Numbered from the stretch's first letter, positions 48,955 to 60,801 are shown. The stretch is DNA of 64,000 nucleotides from Ceratothoa steindachneri (GCA_963969495.1 OZ018323.1:83454832-83518831); one strand, 5' to 3'. Notes: generated by a model from the letters alone, not told the origin. Numbers and translations are program-made.

Positions 48955-51900
48955 CTATAAAAGGTGGAGACCACTTTGTGACAAAAATTTAAAAAACGAC
49001 GGGTTAAAAGATTCCTCAGCCAATATGAATCGAAGAAGGGTGTGTTGAGGAATAGTTAAAAGGGTCGGGAAACAGGACAACCGGAGAATGGCGAAATGGC
49101 TACAATCCAATAAAAGGTGGGCAACCGATTTGTCCCCACCGCAAAAACGACAGCGAGGGCTGATATGAATATCACCCGAAACAAGATGGCCGTGAGTAAG
49201 TCTCGTGTGGCCAATACGAACTCGGCAAAGGGCCACCTCCAACGACCGCATTCTATGACGACTCGAGGGCCAAGAGCGAATAGAATTTTTAATTTTGTAT
49301 AGTTTGGATGTTGAACAATCATCTCATACATTCTGCCACAGTTGAAAAATATACTCTCTTATTGAAGGAAAGTAGCCCCTAAAAGGCAGAGCCGAGTTCT
49401 CAGGGGACACAGAATGTGCTGAGCGGGCCAGCCGATCAGCCTTCTCGTTGCCCAGGACCCCCACATGCCCAGGACCCCCACATGCCCAGGGACCCAGCAA
49501 AAAATAATTCTATATCGGATGCATTTTGGATCAGCCAGTTGCAAATTTCTGTGACTAGGGGATGGGACGCATTAAAAGATCTAATTGACTGTAAGACACT
49601 CCTTGAGTCGGAAAAAAATGACAAAATCACTAAAAGGTAAAATTTGGATGAGTCTAAAGGCTAAAAGGATTGCTGAAAGTTCAGCGGTAAAAAATGAATG
49701 CTGCTGGCGGCAAAGATAGAGTTAGGAATTCTCCTCTTGGGTAGATGGCTGCGGCACCCACGCCACCGTCCGACTTAGAGCCATCCATGCATAGTGGGCA
49801 GCATTGTTTGTGTGAGGTTGAATGCTCTAAGAACAGGCTCTTAATGATGCGAGGGTCCATGGAGGACTTCTCCAGGCTCCACATGTTGGTACATACTGTG
49901 GGGAGAGGAGCACGCCAACTAGGGGTCAGTAAGGATGGGAGGGTAAGGACCCTTGGAGCACCCAGGTTAGAGAGATGATCTATGCGAAGGTTCAAAGGGC
50001 GGGGTAAAGATAGCACTTATCATATACCGCCGTTGATTCGGCAGCGTACAGGCATCTGTAGACCTCTGATACAGGGGCTTGCTGTACTTGGCAGAGGTAT
50101 CGCATGCAGATTTGAAGTCTATGGTAGGGCAAAGGGAGTACCCCACTCTCGCAGTAAAGGCTGTTGACAGAAGTACGGAAGGCTCCACTAGAAAGGCGAA
50201 CTCCGAGGTTTCGAATGGGGTTCAGCATTTTAAGGGCTGAAGGGAAAGCGGATGAATAAATTTGACAGCCATAATCCAATTTGGATTGGACGAGGGCTGT
50301 GTATAATGTCCACAATGTTTGTCGGTCACTGCCCCACGAAGTGTGTGAGAGGACTTTCAAAATGTCTAGAGCCCGCAGACAGCCTGTTCGAAGTCGGCGT
50401 AGGTGTGGTAACCAGGATAACTTTGGATCGAGAGTTACGCCAAGGAATCGAATCTCAGAAACAAACTCTATATCTTCGCCTTGTAGGGAGATAGATGGCG
50501 GAACAAGAACCCCTCTGCCTCAGTGGAAATAGATTGCTTTGGTTTTGTTCGTGGAAAAGCAGAATCCCTTAAGTTGTGCTCTTTTGGATACAGCATCGAC
50601 CGCCAGTTGTAGCCGACGCGCTGCTGATGGAAGGCGAGATGAGGAACAGTATAGTGCTAAATCATCGACAAACAGAGTTGCCGATACACCCTCTGGGAGA
50701 GACGAAATAATATCATTGATGGCAATTATAAAACATAAGACACTTAAAACACTGCCCTGAGGAACTCCCTCCTCTTGGGGTTGCAGGTCAGAGTATGCGT
50801 CTCCAACACGTACCTTGAAGGATCGAGATGCTAAAATCTTTGAATAAGTCAAGGTAAAAGGCCTCTCATCCCCCAGACGTATAGCTGCTTCAAGATGCCG
50901 TATCTCCATGTTGTGTCGTAGGCTTTCTCAATATCGAAAAATATAGCCAGGACTCGGTGCTTTAATGAGAAAGCTTTCCGGACCGATCCCTCGAAATGTA
51001 CTAGTAGGTCAAGGGTACTATGACCTTTGCGGAAGCCACATTGAAATGGAGAGAGAAGGTGATTGGTTTCTAGGAACCAGTTTAGGCGCTCCAATATCAT
51101 TTTTTCCAGCAACTTATTCAAACAGCTGGTGAGAGCTATAGGGCGGTAGTGATCTGCATCCAACCCGTCCCTGCCCGGTTTGACAAAGGGAAGGATGATC
51201 CCAATGCGCCATGACGGGTAAAAACCCTTCACCCATATAAGGTTGTACAAATCAAGTAAGGAGAGTAGAATGTGTATGTAGGTGCCGAATCATATCAAAA
51301 TGGATCTCATCAAGGCCAGGGGAAGTAGATCTGCAAAGGGACAAAGCGCTTTGCAGCTCATGGATGCTGAATAGAGCGTTATATGGAAGGTTAGATTTCG
51401 TTGTGAAGTTGAGAGAATGAGATTCTTCCTTTGATTTGTAGGATTGAAAAGCCTTATCGTAACGGCTGACACTGCTGACGGCGCGGAAATGGTCAGCAAA
51501 AGAATTGCTGACCGCCAGGCCGTCATTCTCCAAGGAACAGTCTAAGTTGAGTGTGGGGGTATGATGATTAGCATAACGGCTCCTGATCTTATTAATCCTC
51601 TTCCAGGTCTTAGCAGTGGGTGTCATAGAGGAAATTGATGAAACATAACGGCGCCATGAATTGCGGCGAGCCTGACGAAGGGTTCTTTGGCGAAGCGCAC
51701 GAGCTCAGTTTCGGTCGACCTAGTTGCACAAAGTTGGGTTCTTTCGAAATCGGGCATGGGCTAACTTGTAATTTTTGATAGCTATTGCACACGTCGAGGT
51801 CCACCAGGGCACGGTTGAGCGGCCCATGGCAGGTCGCCTCCGTGGGATAGTCTGTGTTGATGCATTGTAGATAGTCGATGTAAAGTATTCTACTGCTGCG

Positions 51901-52400
51901 TCCACTCCATTGAAGATCCCCAAGGATGCATTTGTGAAGGACGCCTCTTGGAAACCTTCCCAATCTGCATGACCTAAGTCCCACTTAAGGGACATGGTTG
52001 TATGAGGGCTAACTTGAAGGGCCGACAAGACAATAGGGAAGTGGTCACTCCCATGGAGATCGTCAAGAATTGACCATCGAAATTCCGTGAAGCAATCAGG
52101 AAAACAAACAGACATGTCAACACAGCTAAAAGAGTCCGTCTGGACATCATACGAGGTAAAATCGCCAGTATTTAAAACTCAAAGAAAGTCAGATAATAAA
52201 AGAGACCATGATTGCCCCCCCCCCTCATGAGAGGGACTTCCAGCAGGAGCAATAGAAAGTGAGAAAGCCGGGTACCGGCGGAAAGGGCCGTATACACAGT
52301 TTATTCTCCTGAAGACAAATAACAGCGGGGTGGATAGTCGTCAAAAGAATTTTGAGTTCTTCCCACTTTGGAAGAACTCCTTGACAATTCCATTGTAAAA
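48955..52400 (-). pseudogene. Family-2 LINE ORF2: truncated endonuclease, RT, RNase H
   Basis: Endonuclease begins ILQWNCQGVLPKWEELK (near 52,390) with ICLQEN, then skips to HGSDHFPIVL near 52,060. RT: VKPGRDGLDADHYRPIALTS near 51,180, FFDIEKAYDTTW near 50,930, QEEGVPQGSVLS near 50,770 and SATLFVDDLALY near 50,680, so all RT aspartates are kept. The downstream thumb-like region has LDYGCQIYSSAF. RNase H shows CMDGSKSDGGVG near 49,770, FSDSRSV near 49,610, and FCWVPGHVGV near 49,490, where a short tandem duplication (49,450-49,492) breaks the frame. It ends with RIGHTRLTHGHLV and a CRFCGG...H....C knuckle. The copy carries several other frameshifts. Confidence 0.85.
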
Positions 52401-52409
52401 TGGATGATA

Positions 52410-54173
52410 TTATGTGGGACGATTAGATACCAATGTGGATATCTTTTTCTCTTTTGAGGCCGATATTGTATTTGAGGTTCGTCCCAAAGAGCTTGGGAGA
52501 CGGAGAGCTGATTTTGAGGAGCCTGCTTTTGCAGGGGGAGAGATCCTAGATGGAGCAGTAACTGGGTTTTTTTTTCGTGGGTTTTGGAGAACCGACCGAG
52601 GCCCTTGATTGTAATTCGGGCTCGCAACCTGGCGGAAAAGGAAGATCAACAAGGGATTTTCGGCCGGTAGATTCGGATTCATGGGTCGAGGGTATTTTCG
52701 GTGTCTGAGGAGTTGGTCCAACCACCGCAATTGGTGATGTTGGAGTATCAACTGCTTCCTTCGGATCTTGGGTTGAAGGGTGAGCGGAACGAACAGGTGA
52801 TCTGAGCGAGGTGTGTGGAGCTGGGTGTATATCTGCCATCGTTTGGATCAGGATGGGGCCTAAGTCCTGTGAAGGGCGGGACGGACTTAAGGGCATAGAA
52901 TGTTCAGCCATAGGGGAGGAGTCCATTGAAGCTTCCCGGGGCTCGGCCGAGTCAGCTCCAGAGACTGCCCGCTTATTCGTGGTCGATGACCCAGGTGAGG
53001 AATACTTCCTCTTACCATTGGGCTTTGGGTCTCGGGGCCGGGTGGATCAACCTTCACTGATCGATTTTGAGGATTCTTTCAAATAGCGTCTGATGTCTTC
53101 GTGTCTCACCCTGAGCGTCTCTCCCAGCTAGAGCGACTGGGGAGAGGAGGGCTACATTGGTTATCTCGGTGTGAGAGCGATGCTTCGACTGCATATTCTG
53201 AATGTTTTCGACGCTGGGAGTAGATCTAAGGTGAAGTGCTTCAGGCTGGTCGGAACTCACGCGTGATGTTCGGTTTCGTCCAGCATCACGTAAAACGTCA
53301 GAGAAGAGCCGACCTAGTGGCGAGGTTTGTGCTCGGGCACGCTGGCGGGCCTCTCTTAAATCTAGACGTAGGGAGTCGCGCAAAGCGAGAACTTCCTTTT
53401 CATATAAAAATATAGAGAAGAGTTTTGATGCAGCCCTGTGGGTACCTCCGCAGTTGACACAGCGGGGTGTTTTGGTGCATTCGGGGCCATGGTAGTCAGA
53501 GCTACAATTCACGCAGGAGCGAGGGTGCCGACAGGCACGCACGGCCAACATGTCCAAATTGATTGCAATTGAAGTAGCGTCTGGGTAGTTCGATGTAGGG
53601 ACTTACCGGGACACGAAGGTACCCAGCTTTAATATACTGCGGCAGTTCTTGTCATTCAAATGTTAAAATCAGTGTGGCGGTTGGGACTTTAGTGGAGCCT
53701 AATGTTTTAGTTACCCTGTGTACGTGTGTGAACCGATGGGTACTGAGCTTACTCTGAAGGCGGGTGGGGTCGTAGTCCTTTAGTTCGTTTGAACGGACGA
53801 CACCTTTGACGAAATTCAGACACGGATGGGGCGAGACAGTTATTGGAATTTCAGCTATCGAAGATAGATTTCGCACAAGGTTGTGTTGAGAGTGGGATGA
53901 CACCTCGACTACATCACCACTTCTTCTTGACCACATCCGGCGGGATTCACCACAGCGGGACTCAAAAGATTCATTGACGTCAAACACATCGACTTTTGCA
54001 AGTGGGATGTCGGATGATGAATTCATGACAAGAAAGCGAGGATAATCAAGACCTGGGTCTACTTCGTTGGAATAGGGGTCCAACGAGCGAGAGAAGGTTG
54101 AAAGGGGAGCTAAGGAACGTTTGGCACGAGAACCCTTACGAGAAGGGGAGGTTTTTGGTTTATGGCTAGCCAT
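52410..54173 (-). pseudogene. Family-2 LINE ORF1 (gag-like, zinc-knuckle)
   Basis: The start is chosen at MASHKPKTSP (54,173), because the basic N-terminus matches the related ORF1 at 33,197. Blocks: EVDPGLDYPRFLVM, then CGESRRMWSR, then HPCLNFVKGVV. The knuckle region follows, with CVNCSSDYHGPEC and CVNCGGTHRA near 53,500-53,440, then an Arg-rich and a Pro/Ser-rich tail toward 52,546. Frame breaks occur near 53,600 and 53,050. Likely an RNA-binding protein of the element. Confidence 0.75.
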
Positions 54174-55358
54174 TGCAAAAAGAAAAAAACTTCGCATTCT
54201 CCCTCGGGGCTCCCCACCATGGAGGCCTACAAGGGCCCGACACTACTGCAACTATACAATCAGTTACGTCCGGTATGTCCTCTTGGAGAATGGATACGGA
54301 TCCACCACACCATCTTTATAACCCTAAGAGGCTGCCCGAGTTCTCCTACGCACGGAGAAAAGGGGCCAACGATGGGTTTCTCCTTGGGCATTCGGTAGAC
54401 GAAGGCGGTGGAGATGCCCAGCCTCTTTCACCTTCATGAAAGAACAATTCTGAATCAGTCCATTAAACGAGCAGAGGCCGGGTATCGATAAGGACCACTA
54501 GATAGGTGAAGGAAGAGGGGGAAATAAAGGGCAGTGGAAGAGCGTAATAGAGGAGGAAAGAAAGAGGGGCATGTTAAAAGTCTTGTTGACAGCACTATGG
54601 GTCCCCTAAGGGGCCCAGGGCTGACCCCCTTCGCCACGAGAAGGCCAGAGCCTCTCTGGGAACAACCCCTGAAGAAAAGATCCCAGAGAGGGAGGGGGAG
54701 AGGTTAACTAAATTACAAGATTATACCATATTGAAGAGTCTAAGATCTAGAAAAGCAAAGCTATGAAACTCATTCCCGGAATTTGGCTACGGTTAAATCG
54801 TTCGAAACACCGTTTCCTATTACAGTGAAGTTAAGCCACATCGAGTGCGATAGGTCGTCGGATGGAGTCCGATTCAGCTCTATTTTATGGCGGCTGTCGT
54901 ATGATGTAGACTGGTGGTTCAGATTCCACGTTAATCAGTAGGCCCCTATTGAGAAATAAATGCATCTTAAATGATTAGAGTGAGGGGGTAAAACCACTAC
55001 CAATTTCATTCTTTTTCGTGGAAAATGTGGACATAGGGATGGCAGGTTGTATAGGCGTTCAATTTAAATGCTTGGGAAAGGGGTCGGTTCAGACATTTAG
55101 AATACTTTCTGGATTGGGTGACACATTCATACTACCTTCACCTCAAGATACTTGAACACACTACCCCAAAACAACATAATAAACGACCACCCCCCTTAAT
55201 AAACTAGGTCAGGCCACTCCACTCCAAAAATACAAACACAGAATAAACCTTGCTTCCACACAACATGCCTCAGATGCAACCAAAGCCCAGGCAAGATCAC
55301 ACACCTACTCAAGGACTGCCCAAACCTCGTACAGCATCTCTCTTAGGGACCTGTGGAA

Positions 55359-55369
55359 CCACCCAGGAA
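55359..55369. repeat. Target-site duplication, 11 bp (left copy)
   Basis: CCACCCAGGAA, identical to 56,347-56,357. Confidence 0.8.
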
Positions 55370-55397
55370 TTTTTTTTTTAATTTTAGGACCCTATCT

Positions 55398-55426
55398 GGC
55401 GACTACCCACTTGGGCATAAGTCGCC
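55398..55426 (-). other. LINE 3'-terminal hairpin
   Basis: GGCGAC/GTCGCC outer stem intact; inner stem TGCCC/GGGTA keeps pairing through a wobble; loop AAGT. Confidence 0.85.
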
Positions 55427-55919
55427 GCAATCATGACAGCCTAGCATTAGGCTACTTTAAAATAAGAATATGAAAAACAACAATAAAAAGGGAAAATGGC
55501 AACAATTAGGAAGCAAGCTCCGGCCTCGGGGGGAGGTCCGCCTTCCCTCAGCGCAGGAGCGTGCGACCTACAAAGAAAACAACAAAAAAACAAAAAACAA
55601 AACCTAGTTAAATAAAGGGGAGAATGCCGGCCTCCCCCCAAAAGTCTATAAGTCCACCAGTCAATGTGCATGAACTCATCCCGAGTACAAGGGACAGGCG
55701 GTAGCGACCCCGCCCAGGTAACGTGCGCGGAGATCGCCCAGACTGGGACATTCAACAAGAATGTGCCGAACAGCCTTCACAGTAGGGCGCTGGCGAGCGC
55801 TCCATCAAATAGCGATTCGTTCCTCGAGTGTGCCCAATTCGGAGACGACAGAAAGCAACCTGAAGCCTTCGCGGCACTGGGTGGTAGGTCCATGGGAACA
55901 GTCGCGGCGCAATGGCACG

Positions 55920-56169
55920 CAACTTTAAGTTCCCTTCGACCGTCTCCCATCTTCTTTGCCAAGCAGCCCGAAGAGCTGCCTGTATTCCTGCCATGTAGTC
56001 GGTGTGAGGAAGAGCGAAACGCTGGTCCGGTCGCAGAGTCCTCGCAACTTTAAGTTCCCTTCGACCGTCTCCCATCTTCTTTGCCAAGCAGCCCGAAGAG
56101 CTGCCCGTATTCCTGCCATGTAGTCGATGTGAGGAAGAGCGAAACGCTGGTCCGGTCGCAGAGTCCTCG
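55920..56169. repeat. 125 bp tandem duplication within LINE RNase H region
   Basis: Two adjacent units starting CAACTTTAAGTTCCC and ending GAGTCCTCG, differing at a few positions. The unit spans the RNase H tail and linker. Confidence 0.9.
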
Positions 56170-56346
56170 ACGACTCTTTGGCGCGCTCATTCCCCGCAAT
56201 TCCTACATCTCCAGAACCCAGCAAAAGATAATCTCAACATCCGCCCGGCTTGCCAAAACCGTGGCGTCAGAGATATCGCGAACCAGTGGATGCGGAGATT
56301 CAAATGCCCCGAGAGAAGTCAGGGCGCTTTGTGAGTGGCTATAGAC

Positions 56347-56357
56347 CCACCCAGGAA
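56347..56357. repeat. Target-site duplication, 11 bp (right copy)
   Basis: See 55,359-55,369. Confidence 0.8.
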
Positions 56358-56895
56358 GCGTAGATTTATTGTTGTTTACATCTAAGAAGTTATAAGGCAA
56401 CGAGGGCATCTCCGCCATAAGGTTTGTAAGAGGAGATCAGTAAAGAAATTAAAAAAGATTAAGGAAGTGAAAATGTGTGAAAGATATGTGGCCGCAAATC
56501 CACACACGAGCATTGGCCGCCCTTATTTACTACTCCACTAATTTCCTTCCTTCACCTACACTACGGTAACTTTCCCCGGCCACTCATTAACGCCATTCCA
56601 TCAGATGGGGAAGAAACAGCCTACACGAGTCACCCTGGCAAGGCTCTGAAGCAGTCACATCCAAATCTAAACTCACGAATACTGTACCACCACCAGACTG
56701 ACAAACGCGTACTCCCCAACACATTCACAACATACCTAACACTTGTACTCTTCATAAAGACCCTCACAGATACGGGGGAAACTATGGAGGTCGCAGGAAG
56801 AAACATTCAGTAGCAATTCGTCAAGGGGCACAGGGTCAAAAGTACATAGTACGCGTGTTGTGAATGGAGGTGGGTATAGGGGTGGGGAGGCGTAC

Positions 56896-57044
56896 TTGAA
56901 CGAGGGCCACGTCAATCTGGATGATGCCCCGATGGAAGAGAAGAGGGATTTCGGAGAGGAAGATGGGCACGAAATCCCCGCGACCCTCGTTCACAGACTC
57001 TCGACAATTGGCGCCGATGAAGAAGGAATTGCTGCGGAAAATCC
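56896..57044 (-). CDS. 4-hydroxybutyrate CoA-transferase-like gene, second visible exon
   Basis: 149 bp with acceptor CCCGCAG and donor GTACGC. It encodes IFRSNSFFIGANCRESVNEG, then FVPIFLSEIPLLFHRGII and DVALVQ. FRSNSFF-x-G and P-x-FLSEIP-LF are conserved in this family, and DVALVQ leads straight into VSPPDKHG of the next exon. No breaks. Confidence 0.94.
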
Positions 57045-57178
57045 CTGCGGGGGAAACGGAATCGTATTAAACCCATTTACCACAACGCGTAGGCGGCACG
57101 CATCCACGTTACTAAAATACTACTTACCGCTTTATAATAATATCCCATGTATGTTGGAGATTTTTTAAGCGCCCAACT

Positions 57179-57207
57179 GGCGACTGCCCATAAGAGCACA
57201 AGTTGCC
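57179..57207 (-). other. LINE 3'-terminal hairpin
   Basis: GGCAAC/GTCGCC with one mismatch, inner stem TGCTC/GGGCA with one wobble, loop TTAT. Confidence 0.75.
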
Positions 57208-57942
57208 GTAATTAAAGTTCTAGGCTATTCTAAAATTCGCACCCTCCCGCAACAAAAAACAAACAAGGAAGCACGTTCCGGCGTCCGAGGGAGGCCCACC
57301 TCTCCTCCGAGATCGGCTGCGAATACAATGATAGTCGGCGACTGAGGGAGGCGCTGGGTTGGCCAGTACAGGCGAATAGTACATTGTGCACGGCGCTGAG
57401 CGAATGGAATCTCCCCAGCATCGACAATCGATAAGTAGGCTCTCATCAATGGACGACGTGCGGAAGGCACCGGTCGACAGGCGAAGATCGGTGGGGTGGA
57501 TAGAGTCCAACTTCCGCAATACACGCTCGGCTGCGGATGGATAAAACTGGCATCTGTAGTCAAGATTCGAAAGAACAAAGGATGATAGAAAAGTAAAGCA
57601 GTAGCTGCTGAACGTTACGGAACAAAGGATGTCCATGACGCGGGTACAAAAGACCCAGAGGCTGCGAATATGAGCCTCCAAGGTGAGGCGCTGGTCGAAA
57701 ACAAGACCAAAGAAACGGTGCGAATCCACCACTTCCAGGCGAACCCCGTTTAGGAATAAGTCCGAGTTGGGGAGGGGGGAGCCATGGATGGCAGCAGAAG
57801 TGCACCACCTCCATCATTGGGGCAGATAACCCTCCACCCCAACCCATATGCAGAATCGACAATCTCCCAAAAATTCAGAAATAAAGATTGGGAGGCGTCC
57901 CCTCGCTCTCATCGCGTGGAGAGTCTCACGCAGTATCATAGA

Positions 57943-58199
57943 CAGAGCCGTAGCAATGTCTAGTCCCCCCCCCCATCAAGATTGTGGGGCCCCCATAACA
58001 ATATATCATAGATTTACAAGTAGTGCCAGGCACGATAAATACTATTCTCAGCAGTCCCAATGCTGCGGAATACTTACAGAAAATGTGCATTCGAAAATTT
58101 TATATTTTCATTAATAAAATAAATATTTTTGGCCACAGTGGGACCCCTTCAAGAGCCGGTGCCCCTCGGCCGGGGATGGGGTCTGTTGCTACGGCTCTG
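57943..58199. mobile_element. hAT-type MITE, 257 bp, inserted in LINE RT
   Basis: Perfect 14 bp terminal inverted repeats CAGAGCCGTAGCAA, flanked by ATCATAGA (57,935-57,942) and ATCATAGG (58,200-58,207): an 8 bp duplication with one difference. The 8 bp size and CAG...CTG ends are hAT hallmarks. Removing the insert restores the LINE sequence as in the copy at 24,095-30,877 (near 26,280). No coding capacity. Confidence 0.9.
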
Positions 58200-60648
58200 A
58201 TCATAGGCCCTCTCCAGATCGTAAACACCCTGGCGTAGTGGTGTCTAAGAAGCAGTCCAGTCGGAGCAGAGCATCCGACGTGGAATCGAACTTGCGAAAG
58301 CCGCAGTGTGCGGAAGGCATGTGGCCTCCGCTGTCCAAGAAGGTTAGAGAAATTGGGCGGAAACCAGCTGGGGTAGAGTGATCTCTCTCCGGTTTGCGAA
58401 AAGCGAGGTCAGTAGCCATTCGCCAGGAGTCTGTATAGACCCTGTGGAACAAATCTAGCAGAAAGGCCATGCCTCACTCACGCAGGTATCGAAGTATGGC
58501 ATAGGGAACATCGTTCCGAGCAGGGACGGAGCATCTTGGCCGGAGAATGCAGAGAAAGCGGTCGCGAAAGACTCGGCCACGGAAACGGGATGAGAAATTG
58601 CGCTCCCATTCTTCTGGAGAAAGGGGGGGAGGGGTCCTGGGAGAACTTGCCCCTAATTCTTTTGACTTGCTTCCACACCTCTGCAAGAAGGGTCTTCCTG
58701 TTAAGTGAGGCGTGCTTCGAAACATACAGGAACCAAGCCCTGCCTCGACAAATTCACCGACAGGGAAATCGTTCGAGCGGCGCTTATTACGCATGCAGAC
58801 ATAACGCTTCTGTCTAATGATCATCTCACACTAAACATACAGACTTTATAGTAATATTAGCTTGGCCCAAAGCGATGAGGTTACCAGAGAAGAACTCCAC
58901 GGCCTCATCCACCGCAAATGACTCATTTGCGGACGACCGTGATCGCCCCGAACACCACCCGGGTGGTCTCTCAGGCGGCAGCGACTCTGAAAATAGTTGG
59001 ATGGGAAAGTGATCACTATCATGGACGTCATCGAACACCTCTCACCCTAAATCAGGCTAGGCAGCCGGAGGCAACAGGGATAGATCAAAGCAAGAAAATG
59101 AAGCAGTTTTCAGACAGTGAAGCGTAAACTCATGCACATTTATGACACCTATCTCCAGCTCGTCTATCAGGTGGGAAGACATCTGACCCTTTGGATTGAT
59201 CGTGTAGTCCACGCACAGGGGATGCCTACCGTTCAAATTTCTGATCAGAAGAACGGACATCGGCAACCGGGGCACGAGGCGACGGAAAACCCTCGCGTCA
59301 AAGTGGGCTGACTGAGCAATTTACAGTATATGTCCTACCCAGGCGTAGCTACACTGCTACTTCCTGAAAGGAGGTACATGTTTATAGCAAATAGAAGTAA
59401 AGAGTTATCATGCCGGGTGGAAATCGCGCATCTTCCCGCCTGCTCCCAATCCCGTGGTGGTGGGGTCGCAAAACTCTTATACCCCAGGAGGGAGGTCAGG
59501 GGGCACGCGTCCAACATAGTTTCCTGTAAAAAAAATAGCTAACAAAGAACGGTATGAGACTAGCCTCCGCAGGTCCTCCCAGTTGGCCCGGAGTCCACGG
59601 CAATTCCATTGAAGGAATAAGTTCTCCAGGCCTAGCTCGGAGAAGATGCGAAATCCCTCTTTGAAGGGAAGACCCTCAACAGAATGGCTTTCGCTTCCCC
59701 GAAGCAGAACTCCTGGTGCTGTTGGCCGTACAAGACGCTGTCGCCTTCGAGGACTTATCGGGGAAGGTTGGGATCGCTATGCGAGTCTTTTCCTCCCTCC
59801 AGCTCGAAACCTTAGGAGGGTGGGGTGGTTTCGGAGACGAGGGTTCATTTTTCGATGGTCCCGCGCCTCAGAGTCGCCAGGTAGAGCCTTGGGTAGGGGC
59901 ACTAGATACTAGGCTCTTTTTGGAAGACAGCTTAAAGAATCAGTGATGACGGCGGTCAGGTGGGGTGGGTCTTTTGTAAGTCTAACGACTAAGTGGAGTC
60001 GCGCGGCTATTTTGCCTTACAGGAAGCGATCACACTGGGTAAGGGGGAAGGGGATAGGAGCCCTGGTTTTAGCCAAGTTTGGGTGTGAACCTTTTGTTAC
60101 CCACCTTTAAAAAGGGATCGCCCATGGTGAATCGAACCAGCAAGGCTCCCAAATGGGCACCGAAGCGACCATGCTCTTTGGCCTGGATAGGCTAGGAGCA
60201 GAGGGGGCTTTCAATATTGAGCCGTAAGGCGTTCCAGGTAACGACGGATGTGTTATGACCAAGTCTTTAGACTCGCAAAAGGAGAGAGAATCCACAACCG
60301 GGATTTCCTTCTCTAGGCTCCGCTCAACGCACTTGGGACTTTGGTCTGTGCCTTCCCGGATAAGGGTGCCTTCAGGCCCGACGCGTCGGTCTTGGCTTGG
60401 TCGCTTGCCCAAACGACAGCAGACCCGTCCGTCCCCGGAGCCACTACGGAGCAAGGAAAATCCCTTCTCCACTTTGAGTTCTTCCTCTTGCTTTATTCTT
60501 CTTTGTAGAGGAGGGCGGGGAGTGAACCTTTTTTTTCTCCGCCACAGGAAAGGGCCCATGTGCCACTGCAGCCGCGTTACTCGTTTCAATAAACCCAACA
60601 GCCCAATATCACATTAAGATCCATCGCGCGATAGGGCGCGAAACTTAC

Positions 60649-60801
60649 CATCACACTCCCTTTTTGTGTAGAGAGCACGTCCTTCCGTGTGAATGTGGCA
60701 AACTTGAACGTTCTCTAATTGATTCTTTAGCCCATGCTCGGTAAGGGCATCTACGAGTTTGAGTGGCGTCGCCGCTGCTCCATGAACGAAAACGACATCG
60801 C
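60649..60801 (-). CDS. 4-hydroxybutyrate CoA-transferase-like gene, first visible exon
   Basis: 153 bp with acceptor TTTCAG and donor GTAAGT. It encodes GDVVFVHGAAATPLKLVDAL, then EHGLKNQLENVQVCHIHTEG and YTKRECD. V-FVHGAAATP is the family N-terminal CoA-binding motif. It enters in phase 1, so an upstream exon must supply the N-terminus (normally about 30-60 residues, including a targeting peptide in animals). I could not identify that exon in the window. With the other seven exons this gives about 416 open codons against a usual 430-480. Confidence 0.93.

Larger units (their letters stand above)
48955..54173 (-). mobile_element. Family-2 LINE, long copy, with partial endonuclease deletion
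   Basis: Second I-superfamily LINE family. Minus-strand order: ORF1 from ATG at 54,173 to about 52,410, and ORF2 from about 52,400 to 48,955, with endonuclease start, RT, RNase H and C-terminal segment. Its 5' UTR likely extends toward 54,640. The middle of the endonuclease is missing (near 52,200, beside a poly-G/C run). RT is much better preserved than in family 1. Confidence 0.85.
55370..56346 (-). mobile_element. 5'-truncated family-1 LINE with 11 bp TSD
   Basis: 977 bp between 11 bp direct repeats: A-tail, hairpin (55,398-55,426), 3' UTR, C-terminal Cys/His segment and the end of RNase H. It contains a perfect-period tandem duplication of 125 bp (55,920-56,044 and 56,045-56,169). A typical incomplete target-primed insertion, on the gene's strand. 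Confidence 0.85.
45717..56895 (-). other. 11.2 kb intron between visible exons 2 and 3, mostly LINEs
   Basis: GTACGC donor at 56,895, CAACCAG acceptor at 45,717. Contains a family-1 copy (45,953-48,526), a long family-2 copy (48,955-54,173 plus 5' UTR) and a short family-1 copy with TSD (55,370-56,346), all on the gene's strand. 54,700-55,350 and 56,360-56,890 hold nothing I recognise. Confidence 0.8.
57161..60600 (-). mobile_element. Family-1 LINE lacking RNase H, in intron, with nested hAT MITE
   Basis: Minus strand: ORF1 pieces (60,600-59,700), ORF2 endonuclease (about 59,640-58,830; CYSCHG-like start not seen, HDSDHFPIQLF near 59,020), RT (58,470-57,310; RKPERDHSTPAGFRPISLTF, HRFFGLVFDQRLTLEAHIRS), then a direct jump near 57,300 into the 3' UTR, hairpin and A-tail. 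RNase H and the C-terminal knuckle are absent. The RT catalytic region is broken at a 257 bp insertion (57,943-58,199). Confidence 0.8.
57045..60648 (-). other. 3.6 kb intron between visible exons 1 and 2
   Basis: GTAAGT donor at 60,648, CCCGCAG acceptor at 57,045. Almost entirely filled by a family-1 LINE (57,161 to about 60,600), leaving only about 115 bp on the acceptor side and under 50 bp on the donor side. Confidence 0.85.

Noticed and set aside
56860..57168. 102-codon plus-strand frame
   Set aside because: It lies opposite a minus-strand exon whose splice sites, phase and motifs fit the CoA-transferase gene.
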